Assembly: GCF_007829035.1 (NCBI RefSeq)
Contig: NZ_VIVQ01000001.1
Span: 1,736,001-1,800,000 of the forward strand
Length of the DNA stretch: 64,000 nucleotides
Source: Rudaeicoccus suwonensis
Lineage (GTDB): Bacteria; Actinomycetota; Actinomycetes; Actinomycetales; Dermatophilaceae
Direction: 5' to 3'
In this document: piece by piece, positions 8,305 through 17,857 of the stretch
How the letters are laid out: each line of letters begins with the position of its first letter
Numbering within the stretch: position 1 is the stretch's first letter
Position numbers and translations under genes: made by a program
The notes under the pieces: generated by a model
Seen by the model: the letters and a program-made list of their open reading frames with translations, nothing else
What the model was told of the DNA's origin: nothing
Databases searched by the model: none

Positions 8305-9000
8305 TCAGATTGCGCAGCCGTCCGGGCCGCAGACCTGCGCCGAGTCACCGCGCACCTCCAGCGGATGCTCCGCACGCCACGCTTCGTCGAGCACCTGGGT
8401 GAAGGTAGCTGCGGGCTGCGCTCCGGACAAACCGTACTTCCCGTCGATTACGAAAAAAGGAACGCCCTGTATGCCGTAGGCCCGCGCCGCCGCGAAGTCG
8501 TCTTCGACCGACTGCCGAATCATGCTGTCCTGCAGGGCATTTCGCACGTCTGCGGCGTCGAGGCCGTGCGCGGCACCGATCGCGACGAGCGCCTCCGGAT
8601 CGCCGATGTCGATGCCCTGTTCGAAGTGTGCTGACAGCAGATCCTCTTTGACTGCGTCTGCGACTCCGTGCTTCGCCGCCAGGTGCAGCAGGTGGTGAGC
8701 CGGCAGGCTGTTTGCGACGACGAGTCGGTCGAAGTCGTAGTGCAGTCCCTCCGCCTCCGCCTGCGCAGCGACCTGGCCGGTCATCTGGAGCACCTTGTCA
8801 CGAGGCATCCCCTTGCGCTCGACGAGGTAGTCGACCTCGGAGCCGTCATAGTGCGGCGGAAGGGTGGGGTCCAACTGGAAGCTGTGCCACACCACCTCGA
8901 CATCGTCGCGGTGCGTGAACTCGCGCAACCCTGCCTCGAAGCGACGCTTGCCGATGTAGCACCACGGACACGCAACGTCTGACCAGATGTCGACCAACAT
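8305..9000 (-). CDS. DsbA family oxidoreductase (FrnE-like)
   Basis: A 231-residue thioredoxin-fold protein without a signal peptide. CPWC (residues 11-14) is the redox motif of the FrnE/2-hydroxychromene-2-carboxylate isomerase-like branch, WHSFQLDP follows at about residue 40, and GVPFF gives the cis-proline loop near residue 175. Cytoplasmic members are thought to shuffle disulfides or respond to oxidative and radiation stress. ATG at 9000 is chosen because upstream in-frame codons lack family similarity. The C-terminal VCGPDGCAI adds two further cysteines. It is divergent from the UvrA-like gene, with 136 bases between the starts. Confidence 0.9.
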   Translation of the reverse strand: MLVDIWSDVACPWCYIGKRRFEAGLREFTHRDDVEVVWHSFQLDPTLPPHYDGSEVDYLVERKGMPRDKVLQMTGQVAAQAEAEGLHYDFDRLVVANSLPAHHLLHLAAKHGVADAVKEDLLSAHFEQGIDIGDPEALVAIGAAHGLDAADVRNALQDSMIRQSVEDDFAAARAYGIQGVPFFVIDGKYGLSGAQPAATFTQVLDEAWRAEHPLEVRGDSAQVCGPDGCAI

Positions 9001-9136
9001 GCCGCCGTCAACGCCACGGTCGCATGCGGCATTCCCGTTCGAGAGCGAGTGGCGGGCACTCGCCGCGGCATACGTGCATGATGGCCTCGGGGTGCACCCG
9101 ACCGAGCCCCTGCGTCGACGCAAGGATCTACGACCG

Positions 9137-11533
9137 ATGAGCCGTACCCCACTCCGCCATCCCGCTGACAGTCACGACGTGATCCAGGTCGTCGGTGCCC
9201 GCGAGCACAACCTGAAGGGCGTCAGCCTGCAGTTGCCCAAGCGGCGGCTCACGGTGTTCACCGGGGTGTCCGGATCGGGCAAGAGTTCGCTGGTCTTCGG
9301 CACGATCGCAGCCGAGTCGCAGCGGATGATCAACGAGACCTACAGCGCCTACCTGCAGGTCTTCATGCCCTCGCAGACCCGGCCGGACGTCGATGTCCTC
9401 GCGGGACTGACCACGGCGATCGTTGTCGACCAGGAGCGGCTCGGGGCCAACCCGCGTTCGACCGTCGGGACGGCGACCGACACCGGGGCCATGCTGAGAA
9501 TCTTGTTCAGCCGGCTTGGCGAGCCGAACATCGGCTCACCGCAGGCATTTTCGTTCAATGTCAGCTCGATGAGCGGCGCCGGAGCAGTCACGATGGAACG
9601 CGGCGGCGAAACGGTCAAGGAGCGGCGCAGCTTCAGCGTCACCGGCGGCATGTGCACACGATGCGAGGGCCGTGGCTCGGTGACCGACATCGACCTGACC
9701 CAGCTGTATGACGACAGCCTGTCGCTGGACGACGGCGCCCTGAAGATTCCCGGCTACAGCATGGACGGCTGGTTCGGGCGCATCTTCCGCGGCTGCGGGT
9801 TCTTTCCCACCGACAAACCGATCCGCAGATTCACCAAGCGGCAACTGCATGACCTGGTGCGCAAGGAGCCGACGAAGATCAAGGTCGACGGCATCAACCT
9901 GACGTATGAGGGGCTGATCCCGAAGATCACCAAGTCGATGCTGTCCAAGGACGTCGAGGCCCTGCAGCCGCACATCCGTGCCTTCGTCGAGCGCGCGGTG
10001 ACCTTCGCGGTGTGCCCGGAATGCGACGGGACCAGGCTGAGCGAGCTGGCCCGCTCCAGCCGGATCGACGGGACCAACATCGCGGAGGTCTGCGCGATGC
10101 AGATCACCGACGTGCAGACCTGGCTGGCGGGCATCGACGAGCCGTCCGTGACACCACTGGTCGAGGCGTTGCGCCAGACCCTCGACGGATTCGTGCGCAT
10201 CGGGCTGGGCTACCTGTCGCTGGATCGACCCGCCGGCACGCTGTCGGGTGGGGAGGCGCAACGCGTCAAGATGATCCGCCATCTCGGTTCGGCACTCACC
10301 GACGTCACCTATGTCTTCGACGAACCGAGCATCGGCCTGCATCCACACGATTTGCAGCAGCTGAACGCTCTGCTGTTGCAGTTGCGCGACAAGGGCAACA
10401 CCGTGCTGGTCGTCGAACACAAGCCGGAGACGATCGCGATCGCCGATCATGTCGTCGACCTCGGCCCGGGAGCGGGAACAGCGGGCGGTGAGATCTGTTT
10501 CGAGGGGAACGTTGCCGAGCTGCAGCGCAGCCGGACCGTGACCGGTCGCCATCTCGCCGATCGCACGGCCGTGAAGCCGTCGGTGCGCACGTCCTCGGCG
10601 ACGATGACCGTGCGCGGTGCGGATCTGCACAACCTCAAGGACGTGGACGTCGACATACCGCTCGGCGTGCTCACGGTGCTGACCGGTGTCGCAGGGTCGG
10701 GCAAGAGCTCGCTGATCGACGGTTACGTGGCCGGCCGCGACGGCGTGGTGTGCGTCGACCAGACTCCGATCAAAGGCTCGCGACGCAGCAGCCCTGCGAC
10801 ATACGCCGGGGTCCTCGATCCGATCCGCAAGGCGTTCGCCAAGGCCAACGGCGTCAAACCTGCTCTGTTCAGTGCAAATTCAGAAGGTGCCTGTCCGGTG
10901 TGCAAGGGAGCGGGGGTGATCTACACCGATCTGGCGATGATGGCCGGCGTCGCCTCGACGTGTGAAGAGTGCGACGGCCGGCGCTTCCAGGCGTCGGTGC
11001 TGGAGTTCACCCTGGGCGACCGGAACATCAGTCAGGTGCTGGCGATGTCGGTCGACGAGGCGGCTGGATTCTTCGGCGCCGGTCCGGCGAAGACACCGGC
11101 CGCGGCGCGAGTCCTGCAGCACCTGGCCGAGGTGGGACTGGGCTACGTCAGCCTCGGGCAACCGCTGACCACCTTGTCCGGCGGCGAACGGCAACGTCTG
11201 AAGCTCGCGACGCACCTGGGCGAGAAAGGCGGGGTTCTTGTGCTCGACGAACCGACGACCGGACTGCACCTCGCCGACGTCGATCAGTTACTGCGACTGC
11301 TGGACACCCTGGTGGATGCGGGCACATCGGTGATCGCCATCGAGCATCACCTGGCGGTGATGGCGCATGCGGACTGGATCATCGACCTCGGCCCGGGAGC
11401 CGGACACGACGGTGGCACCGTGGTTTTCGAGGGCACACCCGCTGAACTCGCGACTGCCGGGTCCACCCTGACCGGTCAGCATCTGGCGTCATACCTGGCA
11501 GGCCGCCAGCCGGCGAACGCCCGAGAGGTATGA
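9137..11533 (+). CDS. UvrA-like ABC ATPase lacking the UvrB-binding domain
   Basis: A 798-residue tandem ABC protein. Walker A motifs (GVSGSGKSS near residue 43 and GVAGSGKSS near 518) and two signature/Walker B sets ([18 protein letters not shown] and [19 protein letters not shown]) match UvrA. Zinc-type CxxC pairs are seen ([28 protein letters not shown]). Between NPRSTVG and the first CxxC, the segment runs directly from LGEPNIG into AFSFN, so the roughly 110-residue UvrB-interaction domain of canonical UvrA is absent. This is the short class (UvrA2 or DrrC-like), linked to tolerance of DNA-binding drugs rather than standard excision. ATG at 9137 precedes the conserved [13 protein letters not shown]. 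No drug-efflux gene adjoins. Confidence 0.9.
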   Translation: MSRTPLRHPADSHDVIQVVGAREHNLKGVSLQLPKRRLTVFTGVSGSGKSSLVFGTIAAESQRMINETYSAYLQVFMPSQTRPDVDVLAGLTTAIVVDQERLGANPRSTVGTATDTGAMLRILFSRLGEPNIGSPQAFSFNVSSMSGAGAVTMERGGETVKERRSFSVTGGMCTRCEGRGSVTDIDLTQLYDDSLSLDDGALKIPGYSMDGWFGRIFRGCGFFPTDKPIRRFTKRQLHDLVRKEPTKIKVDGINLTYEGLIPKITKSMLSKDVEALQPHIRAFVERAVTFAVCPECDGTRLSELARSSRIDGTNIAEVCAMQITDVQTWLAGIDEPSVTPLVEALRQTLDGFVRIGLGYLSLDRPAGTLSGGEAQRVKMIRHLGSALTDVTYVFDEPSIGLHPHDLQQLNALLLQLRDKGNTVLVVEHKPETIAIADHVVDLGPGAGTAGGEICFEGNVAELQRSRTVTGRHLADRTAVKPSVRTSSATMTVRGADLHNLKDVDVDIPLGVLTVLTGVAGSGKSSLIDGYVAGRDGVVCVDQTPIKGSRRSSPATYAGVLDPIRKAFAKANGVKPALFSANSEGACPVCKGAGVIYTDLAMMAGVASTCEECDGRRFQASVLEFTLGDRNISQVLAMSVDEAAGFFGAGPAKTPAAARVLQHLAEVGLGYVSLGQPLTTLSGGERQRLKLATHLGEKGGVLVLDEPTTGLHLADVDQLLRLLDTLVDAGTSVIAIEHHLAVMAHADWIIDLGPGAGHDGGTVVFEGTPAELATAGSTLTGQHLASYLAGRQPANAREV

Positions 11534-11579
11534 CGGGACTCCGCGCTTTATTCAGGTTCAGATCTACATCTTGCATATA

Positions 11580-11595
11580 TTAGGAAATATCCTAA
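11580..11595. promoter_or_regulatory. Palindrome over the satD promoter
   Basis: TTAGGA and TCCTAA arms flank a 4-nt centre. The dyad sits 10 bases before the ATG of the SatD-like gene inside the AT-rich promoter; the TATATT at 11575-11580 is a plausible -10 element, so a bound protein would block initiation. TTAGG/CCTAA half-sites resemble those of DtxR-family regulators, but the spacing differs from an iron box. Autoregulation by the helix-turn-helix part of the SatD-like protein is another option. Confidence 0.5.
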
Positions 11596-11605
11596 ACTAG
11601 CTGGT

Positions 11606-12277
11606 ATGAAGGCTTCGATCGTCATCACCGCCGATCAAATCGGCAGTCGCCGTGGCAGCTCGCCGCCGGCGAAAGTCACCCTCGATCTGCTCGAACCACT
11701 GGTCCATGGGGCCGGTTCCAGAAAGTTCGCGCAGCAGGCGGGTGACGAGATCCAGGGATTGCTCACCACCTCAGTCGACGCCGTCTCGGCGCTGGAAGTG
11801 CTGACGAGAGTGGGGAAGTGGCGGGTCGGCGTCGGCATCGGCATGGTCGACACCCCCGTGCCACGGGACGTGCGCGTCGCCAACGGATCCGCCTTCGTCG
11901 CGGCACGGCACGCGTTGACGGCGGCGCGCGGCGCACCACAGGACCTTCGCGTCGAGGCAGCCGATGCACCAACGGGGCGGGCGACGCGGGTCGCCGACGG
12001 TGTCCGCGACCTGCAAACCGCACTGTGGCTGACCCGGATCGTGTGGCGCCGACGCACCGACACCGGGTGGCAGGCCATCGACGCGGTGCAGCAGTCGCGC
12101 ACCCAGCAGGATGCAGCGCTCGCGCTGGGGATCACGCCCTCCGCGCTCAGCCAACGACTCAGCGCGGCAGCACGCGAGGAAGGCCAGGCCGGCAGTCGCC
12201 TGGCCGCCGTGCTCATGGACGCTCTGCGCGACGCAGTCGCCGCGAACCTCGGCACCGCTGTCGGCACCGACCGATAG
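11606..12277 (+). CDS. SatD family protein with C-terminal helix-turn-helix
   Basis: A 223-residue cytoplasmic protein. The N-terminus (ITADQIGSRRG) matches the D-x-x-x-SR start of SatD family proteins, first described in the streptococcal sat (secretion and acid tolerance) locus. A middle domain with VGVGIGMVDTP and ARHALTAAR follows, and the last 60 residues (ALALGITPSALSQRLSAAAREEG) look like a winged helix or HTH. The biochemical function of SatD is not established. It is followed 11 bases later by a small membrane-protein gene, the recurrent partner of SatD-like genes, so they form a two-gene operon. A palindrome overlaps its promoter. Confidence 0.75.
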   Translation: MKASIVITADQIGSRRGSSPPAKVTLDLLEPLVHGAGSRKFAQQAGDEIQGLLTTSVDAVSALEVLTRVGKWRVGVGIGMVDTPVPRDVRVANGSAFVAARHALTAARGAPQDLRVEAADAPTGRATRVADGVRDLQTALWLTRIVWRRRTDTGWQAIDAVQQSRTQQDAALALGITPSALSQRLSAAAREEGQAGSRLAAVLMDALRDAVAANLGTAVGTDR

Positions 12278-12288
12278 CGTCGGGCGAC

Positions 12289-12705
12289 ATGAGGAGTGCT
12301 CTGGTCATCGCCGCTCTCGGTCTTGTCGCGGTCTTCGCGGGCATCGCCGTGACCATGGGTGTCTTCCGCTTCATCGACGCCAGCGACCGGCATGCCGATG
12401 ACGCTCACGCTGAGCAACCGCAGGGGGAGCGGTCGCAGGTCGCGCACACGATGGAGTCCGCTGCGTCCGCCCTGCGGGGTGGCGCGTGGATCGGCGCGCT
12501 CGAGCGCGCCGCCATCTTCGCCGGACTGATCGCCGGCTGGCCTGAGACCATCGCGATCGTGCTCGCGGTCAAGGGCCTGGGTCGTTATCCCGAGCTCAAA
12601 TCCGGCGAACAGCCGGCAGTTGCAGAGCGATTCATCATCGGCACGTTCGTGAGCGTGCTGTGGGCGTGTGGTTGCGCCGGCGTGGCCCATTGGCTGACGA
12701 CCTGA
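12289..12705 (+). CDS. Small membrane protein paired with the SatD-like gene
   Basis: A 138-residue protein with three or four hydrophobic segments: residues 3-25, about 65-85 and about 112-135. The central part (GALERAAIFAGLIAGWPETIAIVLAVKGLGRYPEL) and ERFIIGTFVSVLWA are conserved in unnamed actinobacterial membrane proteins. ATG at 12289 is 11 bases after the SatD stop, so the two are probably one transcription unit, and the conserved pairing suggests the soluble protein regulates or partners the membrane one. No transport or enzymatic motif is visible. Confidence 0.7.
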   Translation: MRSALVIAALGLVAVFAGIAVTMGVFRFIDASDRHADDAHAEQPQGERSQVAHTMESAASALRGGAWIGALERAAIFAGLIAGWPETIAIVLAVKGLGRYPELKSGEQPAVAERFIIGTFVSVLWACGCAGVAHWLTT

Positions 12706-12887
12706 GCGTGGGTGCCGTGCGGTCCTCGCCGACGTCATAGGGGCTGTCAGTTGAACCAGCCGACATCGGCATACACGGCGCAAAACCCGTCGGTACGCCC
12801 TAGATTTAGCTCGCCGCTGGTGGGCGGCGGCGGACTCGCCCTGTGACAGGAACAGCCACAGAGCCATCGCAGGATCGATGTGACGAG

Positions 12888-15017
12888 ATGAATCGATGCC
12901 GGGGTTTTGTGGGCGTCTGTGTGCTCCTGTTGTCCACCTTGTGGATCGCGTCGACGTCGATGGCCGCGGCCGCCACGCCCGCGCCCACAATCGTGTCCGG
13001 CTGGACGACGACCGCCTTGACCGCGGGCCGGGGATATCCGGTCTCGACGCCGGTCACCGTGCAGACCGGCGCGGGCCACGCCATACGGCAGGTTCGGCTG
13101 CAGCGACAGACCTCGGGCGCGTCGACGTGGTCCACGATCTCGACCCTGTCCACGACATCGGCCGGCACGGCGACCATCACGTATGTCGTCCCGGGCATCG
13201 GGACTTGGGCCTACCGGCTGTATGTCGCACCCACCGCCACGGCCGCGGGCGTGACGACCACCAGCAGAACGGTCACAGGGACAGTCGGAGCGGGCTGCTC
13301 GAACCCGCTCGTCTCAGTGTTCGATATCCAGCCCGGCGTTTACCCGTTCGTCGGGCTGGAGTTCGACGGTGGCAACGGGCTCACTGTCAACTGGGGTGGC
13401 GCCGGGAGCGGGACAACGGCAGGGTCCGGCAAGGCACCACTGCTGAGCTACGGACCGAACCCGGGATGGCTGTCCTACACCTATACGACGCCTGGCACCT
13501 ACACCGTGATGGCCTGCGGCAGCGCAACCCACTTCGCGGACGTACCGACAGTCAACCTTGGGGAATTTCCCCAACCCCACCTGACGCAACTGTTGAGCTT
13601 CGGCTCTCTTGGCATCACCGATCTCACCGACGCCCTCGCCGAATCACCGGTCACGGTCGTTCCGTCGGCACTTCCAAGAGGAGTCACCAACCTCAGCGGG
13701 ATGTTCGAGAACGACTGGTTGTTCAACTCTCCGATCGGCTCGTGGGACACCAGCAATGTGACCGACATGAGTGAGATGTTCTATGGGGCCGCCTACTTCA
13801 ACCAGCCCATAGCATCGTGGAACACAGCGAAGGTTTCGCAGTTCCAAGGGATGTTCAGCCAGGACCCTGCCTTCAATCAGCCGATCGGTGATTGGAACAC
13901 CGGCGCCGCCACCAACATGAGCGGGATGTTCTGGCAAGACGCTGCCTTCAATCAGCCAGTCAGTGCGTGGAAGACCGCTGGTGTCACAGACATGAGCGGC
14001 ATGTTCGGCATGGACCCGTTGTTCAATCAGCCCATCGGCAACTGGAACACCAGCAAGGTCACCGACATGAACTCGATGTTCTGGGAGGACACCGATTTCA
14101 ATCAGCCCATCGGCAACTGGGATACCAGTGAGGTCACCGACATGGGTCAAATGCTTGGCATTGATCCGGCCTTCAACCAGCCCATCCGCAACTGGAACAC
14201 AGCCAAGGTCACCGACATGAACAGCATGTTCTGGAACGATGCGAAATTCGATCAACCGATCGGCAACTGGAACACCTCGCAGGTCACGAACATGAGCGGA
14301 CTCTTCCTCGACGCTTCGCACTTCAACCAACCAATCAGTAACTGGAACACCTCGCAGGTCACGGACATGAGTTGGATGTTCGACGGTGATCCGATCTTCA
14401 ACCAGCCGATCGGCAACTGGAACACCGCCCGAGTCACCGACATGAACGGCATGTTCTGGAACGACCCGGTCTTCGATCAACCGATCGGCAACTGGAACAC
14501 CTCGCAGGTCACGGACATGAGTTGGATGTTCGACGGTGATCCGATCTTCAACCAGCCGATCGGCAACTGGAACGTTTCCCGGGTTCAATACATGAGATAC
14601 ATGTTCACGAACGACAGGAGTTTCAATCAGCCGATCAAAGCGTGGAACACCATGAGCCTGGAGGGAATGGGTGGCATGTTCGAGAACGACACCGCCTTCA
14701 ACCAGCCAATCGGATCATGGGACACGTACGGCGTCATCAACATGAGCCATACCTTCGACCACGCCACCGCATTCCAGCAATCCATCGCCTCGTGGCCAGT
14801 CGGCCTCGACACCATCAACATCTCCGGAATGTTCGACGGCACCACCCAATCCACCGCCAACTACGACGCGCTCTTGATCCATTGGGCCTCCGAAGACGTC
14901 GCCCACGGGCTGGCATTCTCCGGCGGCAACAGCAAGTACTCCCCAGCCGCAGCCAGCGCACGCGAGCAACTGATCAAGCAAGACGGCTGGACGATCACCG
15001 ACGGCGGGCCGGCGTAA
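12888..15017 (+). CDS. Secreted BspA/DUF285-type repeat protein
   Basis: A 709-residue exported protein. Residues 1-30 form a signal peptide ending near MAAAATP. Residues about 35-125 resemble an Ig-like or bacterial fold of surface proteins, residues 130-240 are Gly/Thr rich with a YTYTTPGTYTV strand (PKD-like), and from about residue 264 to 650 there are about 15 copies of a 25-residue unit of the form FNQPIGNWNTSxVTDMxxMF, the DUF285 (lipoprotein_7/BspA) leucine-rich-repeat relative. No LPXTG or transmembrane anchor is visible, so it is probably released or held non-covalently. The repeats use less GC than neighbours. ATG at 12888 gives the signal peptide. Likely adhesin or cell-surface interaction protein. 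Confidence 0.85.
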   Translation: MNRCRGFVGVCVLLLSTLWIASTSMAAAATPAPTIVSGWTTTALTAGRGYPVSTPVTVQTGAGHAIRQVRLQRQTSGASTWSTISTLSTTSAGTATITYVVPGIGTWAYRLYVAPTATAAGVTTTSRTVTGTVGAGCSNPLVSVFDIQPGVYPFVGLEFDGGNGLTVNWGGAGSGTTAGSGKAPLLSYGPNPGWLSYTYTTPGTYTVMACGSATHFADVPTVNLGEFPQPHLTQLLSFGSLGITDLTDALAESPVTVVPSALPRGVTNLSGMFENDWLFNSPIGSWDTSNVTDMSEMFYGAAYFNQPIASWNTAKVSQFQGMFSQDPAFNQPIGDWNTGAATNMSGMFWQDAAFNQPVSAWKTAGVTDMSGMFGMDPLFNQPIGNWNTSKVTDMNSMFWEDTDFNQPIGNWDTSEVTDMGQMLGIDPAFNQPIRNWNTAKVTDMNSMFWNDAKFDQPIGNWNTSQVTNMSGLFLDASHFNQPISNWNTSQVTDMSWMFDGDPIFNQPIGNWNTARVTDMNGMFWNDPVFDQPIGNWNTSQVTDMSWMFDGDPIFNQPIGNWNVSRVQYMRYMFTNDRSFNQPIKAWNTMSLEGMGGMFENDTAFNQPIGSWDTYGVINMSHTFDHATAFQQSIASWPVGLDTINISGMFDGTTQSTANYDALLIHWASEDVAHGLAFSGGNSKYSPAAASAREQLIKQDGWTITDGGPA
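14340..14573 (+). repeat. Exact 84-nt duplication inside the DUF285 repeats
   Basis: The block 14340-14423 recurs base for base at 14490-14573, an offset of 150 nt, which is two repeat units. Neighbouring units are much more divergent, so this pair arose by recent slippage, duplication or gene conversion. Confidence 0.85.
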
Positions 15018-15054
15018 TGGCGACTGGCTCGACCACACTGCGACAGGACACTGC

Positions 15055-15714
15055 ATGAAGCTCGTTCTCACCTCGGGCGGCGTGACCAACGCCAGCATTC
15101 GCGCCGCGCTGGTGGACCTGCTCGGCAAGCCGATCGAGGATGCAAAGGCACTGTGCATCCCGACTGCGATGCACGGCCATCCCGGCTGCTCTCCCTACAT
15201 GACCCGGGACTTCGTTGCGGGAGAAGCGAATCCGCCGATGTGCGACCTGGGATGGAAGTCCGTCGGCCTGCTCGAACTGACCGCGTTGCCGACGATTGAC
15301 GTCGAACGGTGGAGCGCTTGGGTACGTGACGCTGATGCGCTGCTGGCCGCGGGAGGCGCTGCGACATACCTCGCGTACTGGATGAAGCAGTCGGGGCTCG
15401 CCGAGCTGCTGCCCGATCTGCGCGACACCGTCTGGGTTGGGCTGAGCGCCGGCAGCATGGCCATGACGCCATGCATCGGCGACGATTTCGTCGCGTGGGC
15501 GCCGCCGGGTGGGGGCGACGACTGCTTGGGTGTCGTCGACTTCTCGATCTTCCCGCACCTGGGGATGATGCCGGAGAACCTCATGCGCGATGCCGAACGA
15601 TGGGCCGCCGAACTCGGGTCACCGGCATACGCAATCGACGATCAGACCGCGATCACGGTGGTCGATGGCGAGGTCGAGGTCGTCTCCGAGGGGGAGTGGC
15701 GGAAGTTCAATTGA
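15055..15714 (+). CDS. Peptidase E-like protein (peptidase S51 family)
   Basis: A 219-residue cytoplasmic protein of the class I glutamine-amidotransferase-like fold. GLSAGSM places the nucleophile Ser at about residue 131, LLAAGGAATYL matches the oxyanion/strand region before it, and FSIFPHLG supplies the downstream His region of the S51 family. Relatives are alpha-aspartyl dipeptidase (peptidase E) and cyanophycinase; the short length and absence of a signal peptide favour a dipeptidase-like role. It starts 37 bases after the repeat-protein stop in the same direction, but the repeat protein looks foreign, so functional linkage is doubtful. Confidence 0.82.
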   Translation: MKLVLTSGGVTNASIRAALVDLLGKPIEDAKALCIPTAMHGHPGCSPYMTRDFVAGEANPPMCDLGWKSVGLLELTALPTIDVERWSAWVRDADALLAAGGAATYLAYWMKQSGLAELLPDLRDTVWVGLSAGSMAMTPCIGDDFVAWAPPGGGDDCLGVVDFSIFPHLGMMPENLMRDAERWAAELGSPAYAIDDQTAITVVDGEVEVVSEGEWRKFN

Positions 15715-15765
15715 CGCGCTGCGCCAGCTGACCCGGTTCGTCGACCGTGTGGGAGAGGATGAGGG

Positions 15766-17838
15766 ATGACCCGACTCGCCGCCCTTGTCATCAATCGCCG
15801 CTGGTGGGTCATCGGAGCGTGGATCGTGCTCGCGCTTGTTGGGGGGTTCGCGGCGCCTCGAGCTGTGTCGAACCTCTCCTACGCCTTCGATCTGCCGGGC
15901 CAGCCCGCGTCGATCGCGAACCAGAAGATCGCCGCGCAATTCGGCGCCACCGGTGGTGACAACGCTCCCGTCATACTGCTCGTCAAAGGCTCGGGCGAGA
16001 CCACTGATGAGGTCGCTGCCCGGCTGAAAACCGTTGTGCACCAGGCTATTCCGAGCGCACGTGTCGCTACCTGGGTCGACCAGCCGAAGCTGCGATCGAG
16101 TGACGGTTCGGCCGGTGTCGCTCTGGTCTACCCACCCGTCGCTGCCGGCCCGAAGGCATACGCCACCGCGATCCCCACGCTGGAGCGGGCGATCGGCCAG
16201 GCACGAATCCCCGCGACCCTCACCGGTGTCGACGTCGTCGCTCAGCAAGGGGGAGGGGGAGTGAGTGTGTTGGCCGAGACGATCTTCGGGGCACTCGCCG
16301 CTCTGGTCGTGCTGGTGCTCGTCTTTGGTTCGTTCCTCGCGCTGACGCCACTGTGCGTGGCGGCCGCCTCGATCCTGTCGGCATTCCTGTTGCTGTGGGG
16401 ATTGACCGGTTTGACGCAGGTGTCGTTCGTCAGCCAGTATCTGCTCGCGCTCATCGGGCTCGGCGTCGCGATCGACTATGCGCTGCTGATCGTGACGCGG
16501 TGGCGTGAGGAGCGTGGCAACGGCGTCGAACCCGAGGCCGCGATCACCGCCACGATCACCAGCGCGGGACGTTCGGTGCTGTTCTCGGGCGCGACTGTGG
16601 CGATCAGCCTCGCGGCCCTGGTGGTGCTGCCGGTGCCGTTCCTGCGCAGCATCGGTTTCGCCGGCCTGCTGATCCCGATCCTGGCCGCGGCCGCCGCGTT
16701 GACTCTGTTGCCCGCCATCCTGCTGGTCGTGGGGGATCGGCTGTCATGGCCGCATCGCCGTCGCAGCAGTCCCGACAGTCATCTGTGGGCCGGCATCGGC
16801 CGGCACGTCGTGCGGCACCGGTGGATTTCGATCGTCGGGGGACTGGTCATCCTGCTCGTCCTTGCGGCTCCGGTTCTCGGACTGCGACTCGGCGCGGCGA
16901 CGAACTCGTCGATGGCGTCGACCGGCGGACCCGCAGCTGCGGCCATCAGCACCATCGACGACAGCGGCATCGGCCGGGGTGTCACACAGCCGATGGAGAT
17001 CCTGACGTCGGATCCGGGAGCGGTGCTTGCCGCGCTCGACGGCCAACCCGGCATCTCCGGAGCCGTTGCTCCGGACTCCTGGCGTTCGGGCCGTATGGCG
17101 GTGGTCGACGCCTGGACCACGTCCGACCCGACCAGCACCGCCGGGTCGACCGCGCTGAAGCAGGCGCGGGCAGCGGTCGAGCGCGCCGGTGGGGAAGTGG
17201 GCGGCATACCGGTGCAGAATCTCGACTTCATCCACGCGGTCTACGGCAACGCGATCTGGGTGCTGTTGATCATTGTCATCGTCACGATGATTCTGCTCAG
17301 TATGGCGCTGCGCTCGATCGTGCTACCCGTGAAAGCCCTTGCACTGAATGTGGTTTCGATCGGAGCGGCGTACGGCGTGACGGTGCTCATCTGGCAGGAC
17401 GGCTTCGCCACGAAACTGTTGTTCAACGAGCAGCCTGCCGGTGCAATCACCGTGTGGGTGCCGATCGCCGTCTTCGCGTTCCTGTTCGGGCTGTCGATGG
17501 ACTACGAGGTCTTCCTGCTGTCGCGCATCCGCGAAGAGCATGACCGTGGCCACAGCACAGACGAGGCGACAGTCGCCGGTGTGAGCCGAACCGGTCGTTT
17601 GGTGACGTCGGGCGCGCTGATTCTCTTCTTCGCGTTCATCTCGCTGTCGCAGATCCCGCAGACCGAGGTCAAGATCCTCGCGACCGGATTGGCGCTGGGC
17701 ATCATCATCGACGCGACACTCGTCCGCGGCGTGCTCGCGCCAGCGCTGGTCGCCGCGCTCGGCCCTCTCAACTGGTGGCTGCCGCGGAAATTCCACCGCG
17801 ATCGTGACGTAGTGACAATCTCGGCCGAGGAGGGTTAG
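15766..17838 (+). CDS. MMPL family RND transporter
   Basis: A 690-residue membrane protein with the MMPL/RND layout: TM1 at residues 10-32, an extracytoplasmic domain to about 165, a block of five or so TM segments (about 170-330) with GLGVAIDYALLIVTR, a second extracytoplasmic domain to about 490, and a second TM block with GLSMDYEVFLLSRIREE. The conserved Asp of the (D)Y pairs in each block is the proton-relay residue of MMPL proteins. Such proteins move lipids or lipophilic compounds across the inner membrane. No regulator or lipid-biosynthesis gene is adjacent. The gene is the last chromosomal-looking one before the accessory region. Confidence 0.88.
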   Translation: MTRLAALVINRRWWVIGAWIVLALVGGFAAPRAVSNLSYAFDLPGQPASIANQKIAAQFGATGGDNAPVILLVKGSGETTDEVAARLKTVVHQAIPSARVATWVDQPKLRSSDGSAGVALVYPPVAAGPKAYATAIPTLERAIGQARIPATLTGVDVVAQQGGGGVSVLAETIFGALAALVVLVLVFGSFLALTPLCVAAASILSAFLLLWGLTGLTQVSFVSQYLLALIGLGVAIDYALLIVTRWREERGNGVEPEAAITATITSAGRSVLFSGATVAISLAALVVLPVPFLRSIGFAGLLIPILAAAAALTLLPAILLVVGDRLSWPHRRRSSPDSHLWAGIGRHVVRHRWISIVGGLVILLVLAAPVLGLRLGAATNSSMASTGGPAAAAISTIDDSGIGRGVTQPMEILTSDPGAVLAALDGQPGISGAVAPDSWRSGRMAVVDAWTTSDPTSTAGSTALKQARAAVERAGGEVGGIPVQNLDFIHAVYGNAIWVLLIIVIVTMILLSMALRSIVLPVKALALNVVSIGAAYGVTVLIWQDGFATKLLFNEQPAGAITVWVPIAVFAFLFGLSMDYEVFLLSRIREEHDRGHSTDEATVAGVSRTGRLVTSGALILFFAFISLSQIPQTEVKILATGLALGIIIDATLVRGVLAPALVAALGPLNWWLPRKFHRDRDVVTISAEEG

Positions 17839-17857
17839 CTGCGGCGGACGTCGGGAG

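Noticed and set aside
12747-13198. Minus-strand frames at the start of the DUF285 gene
   Set aside because: They lie opposite the signal peptide and Ig-like region of the repeat protein and have no family-like sequence.
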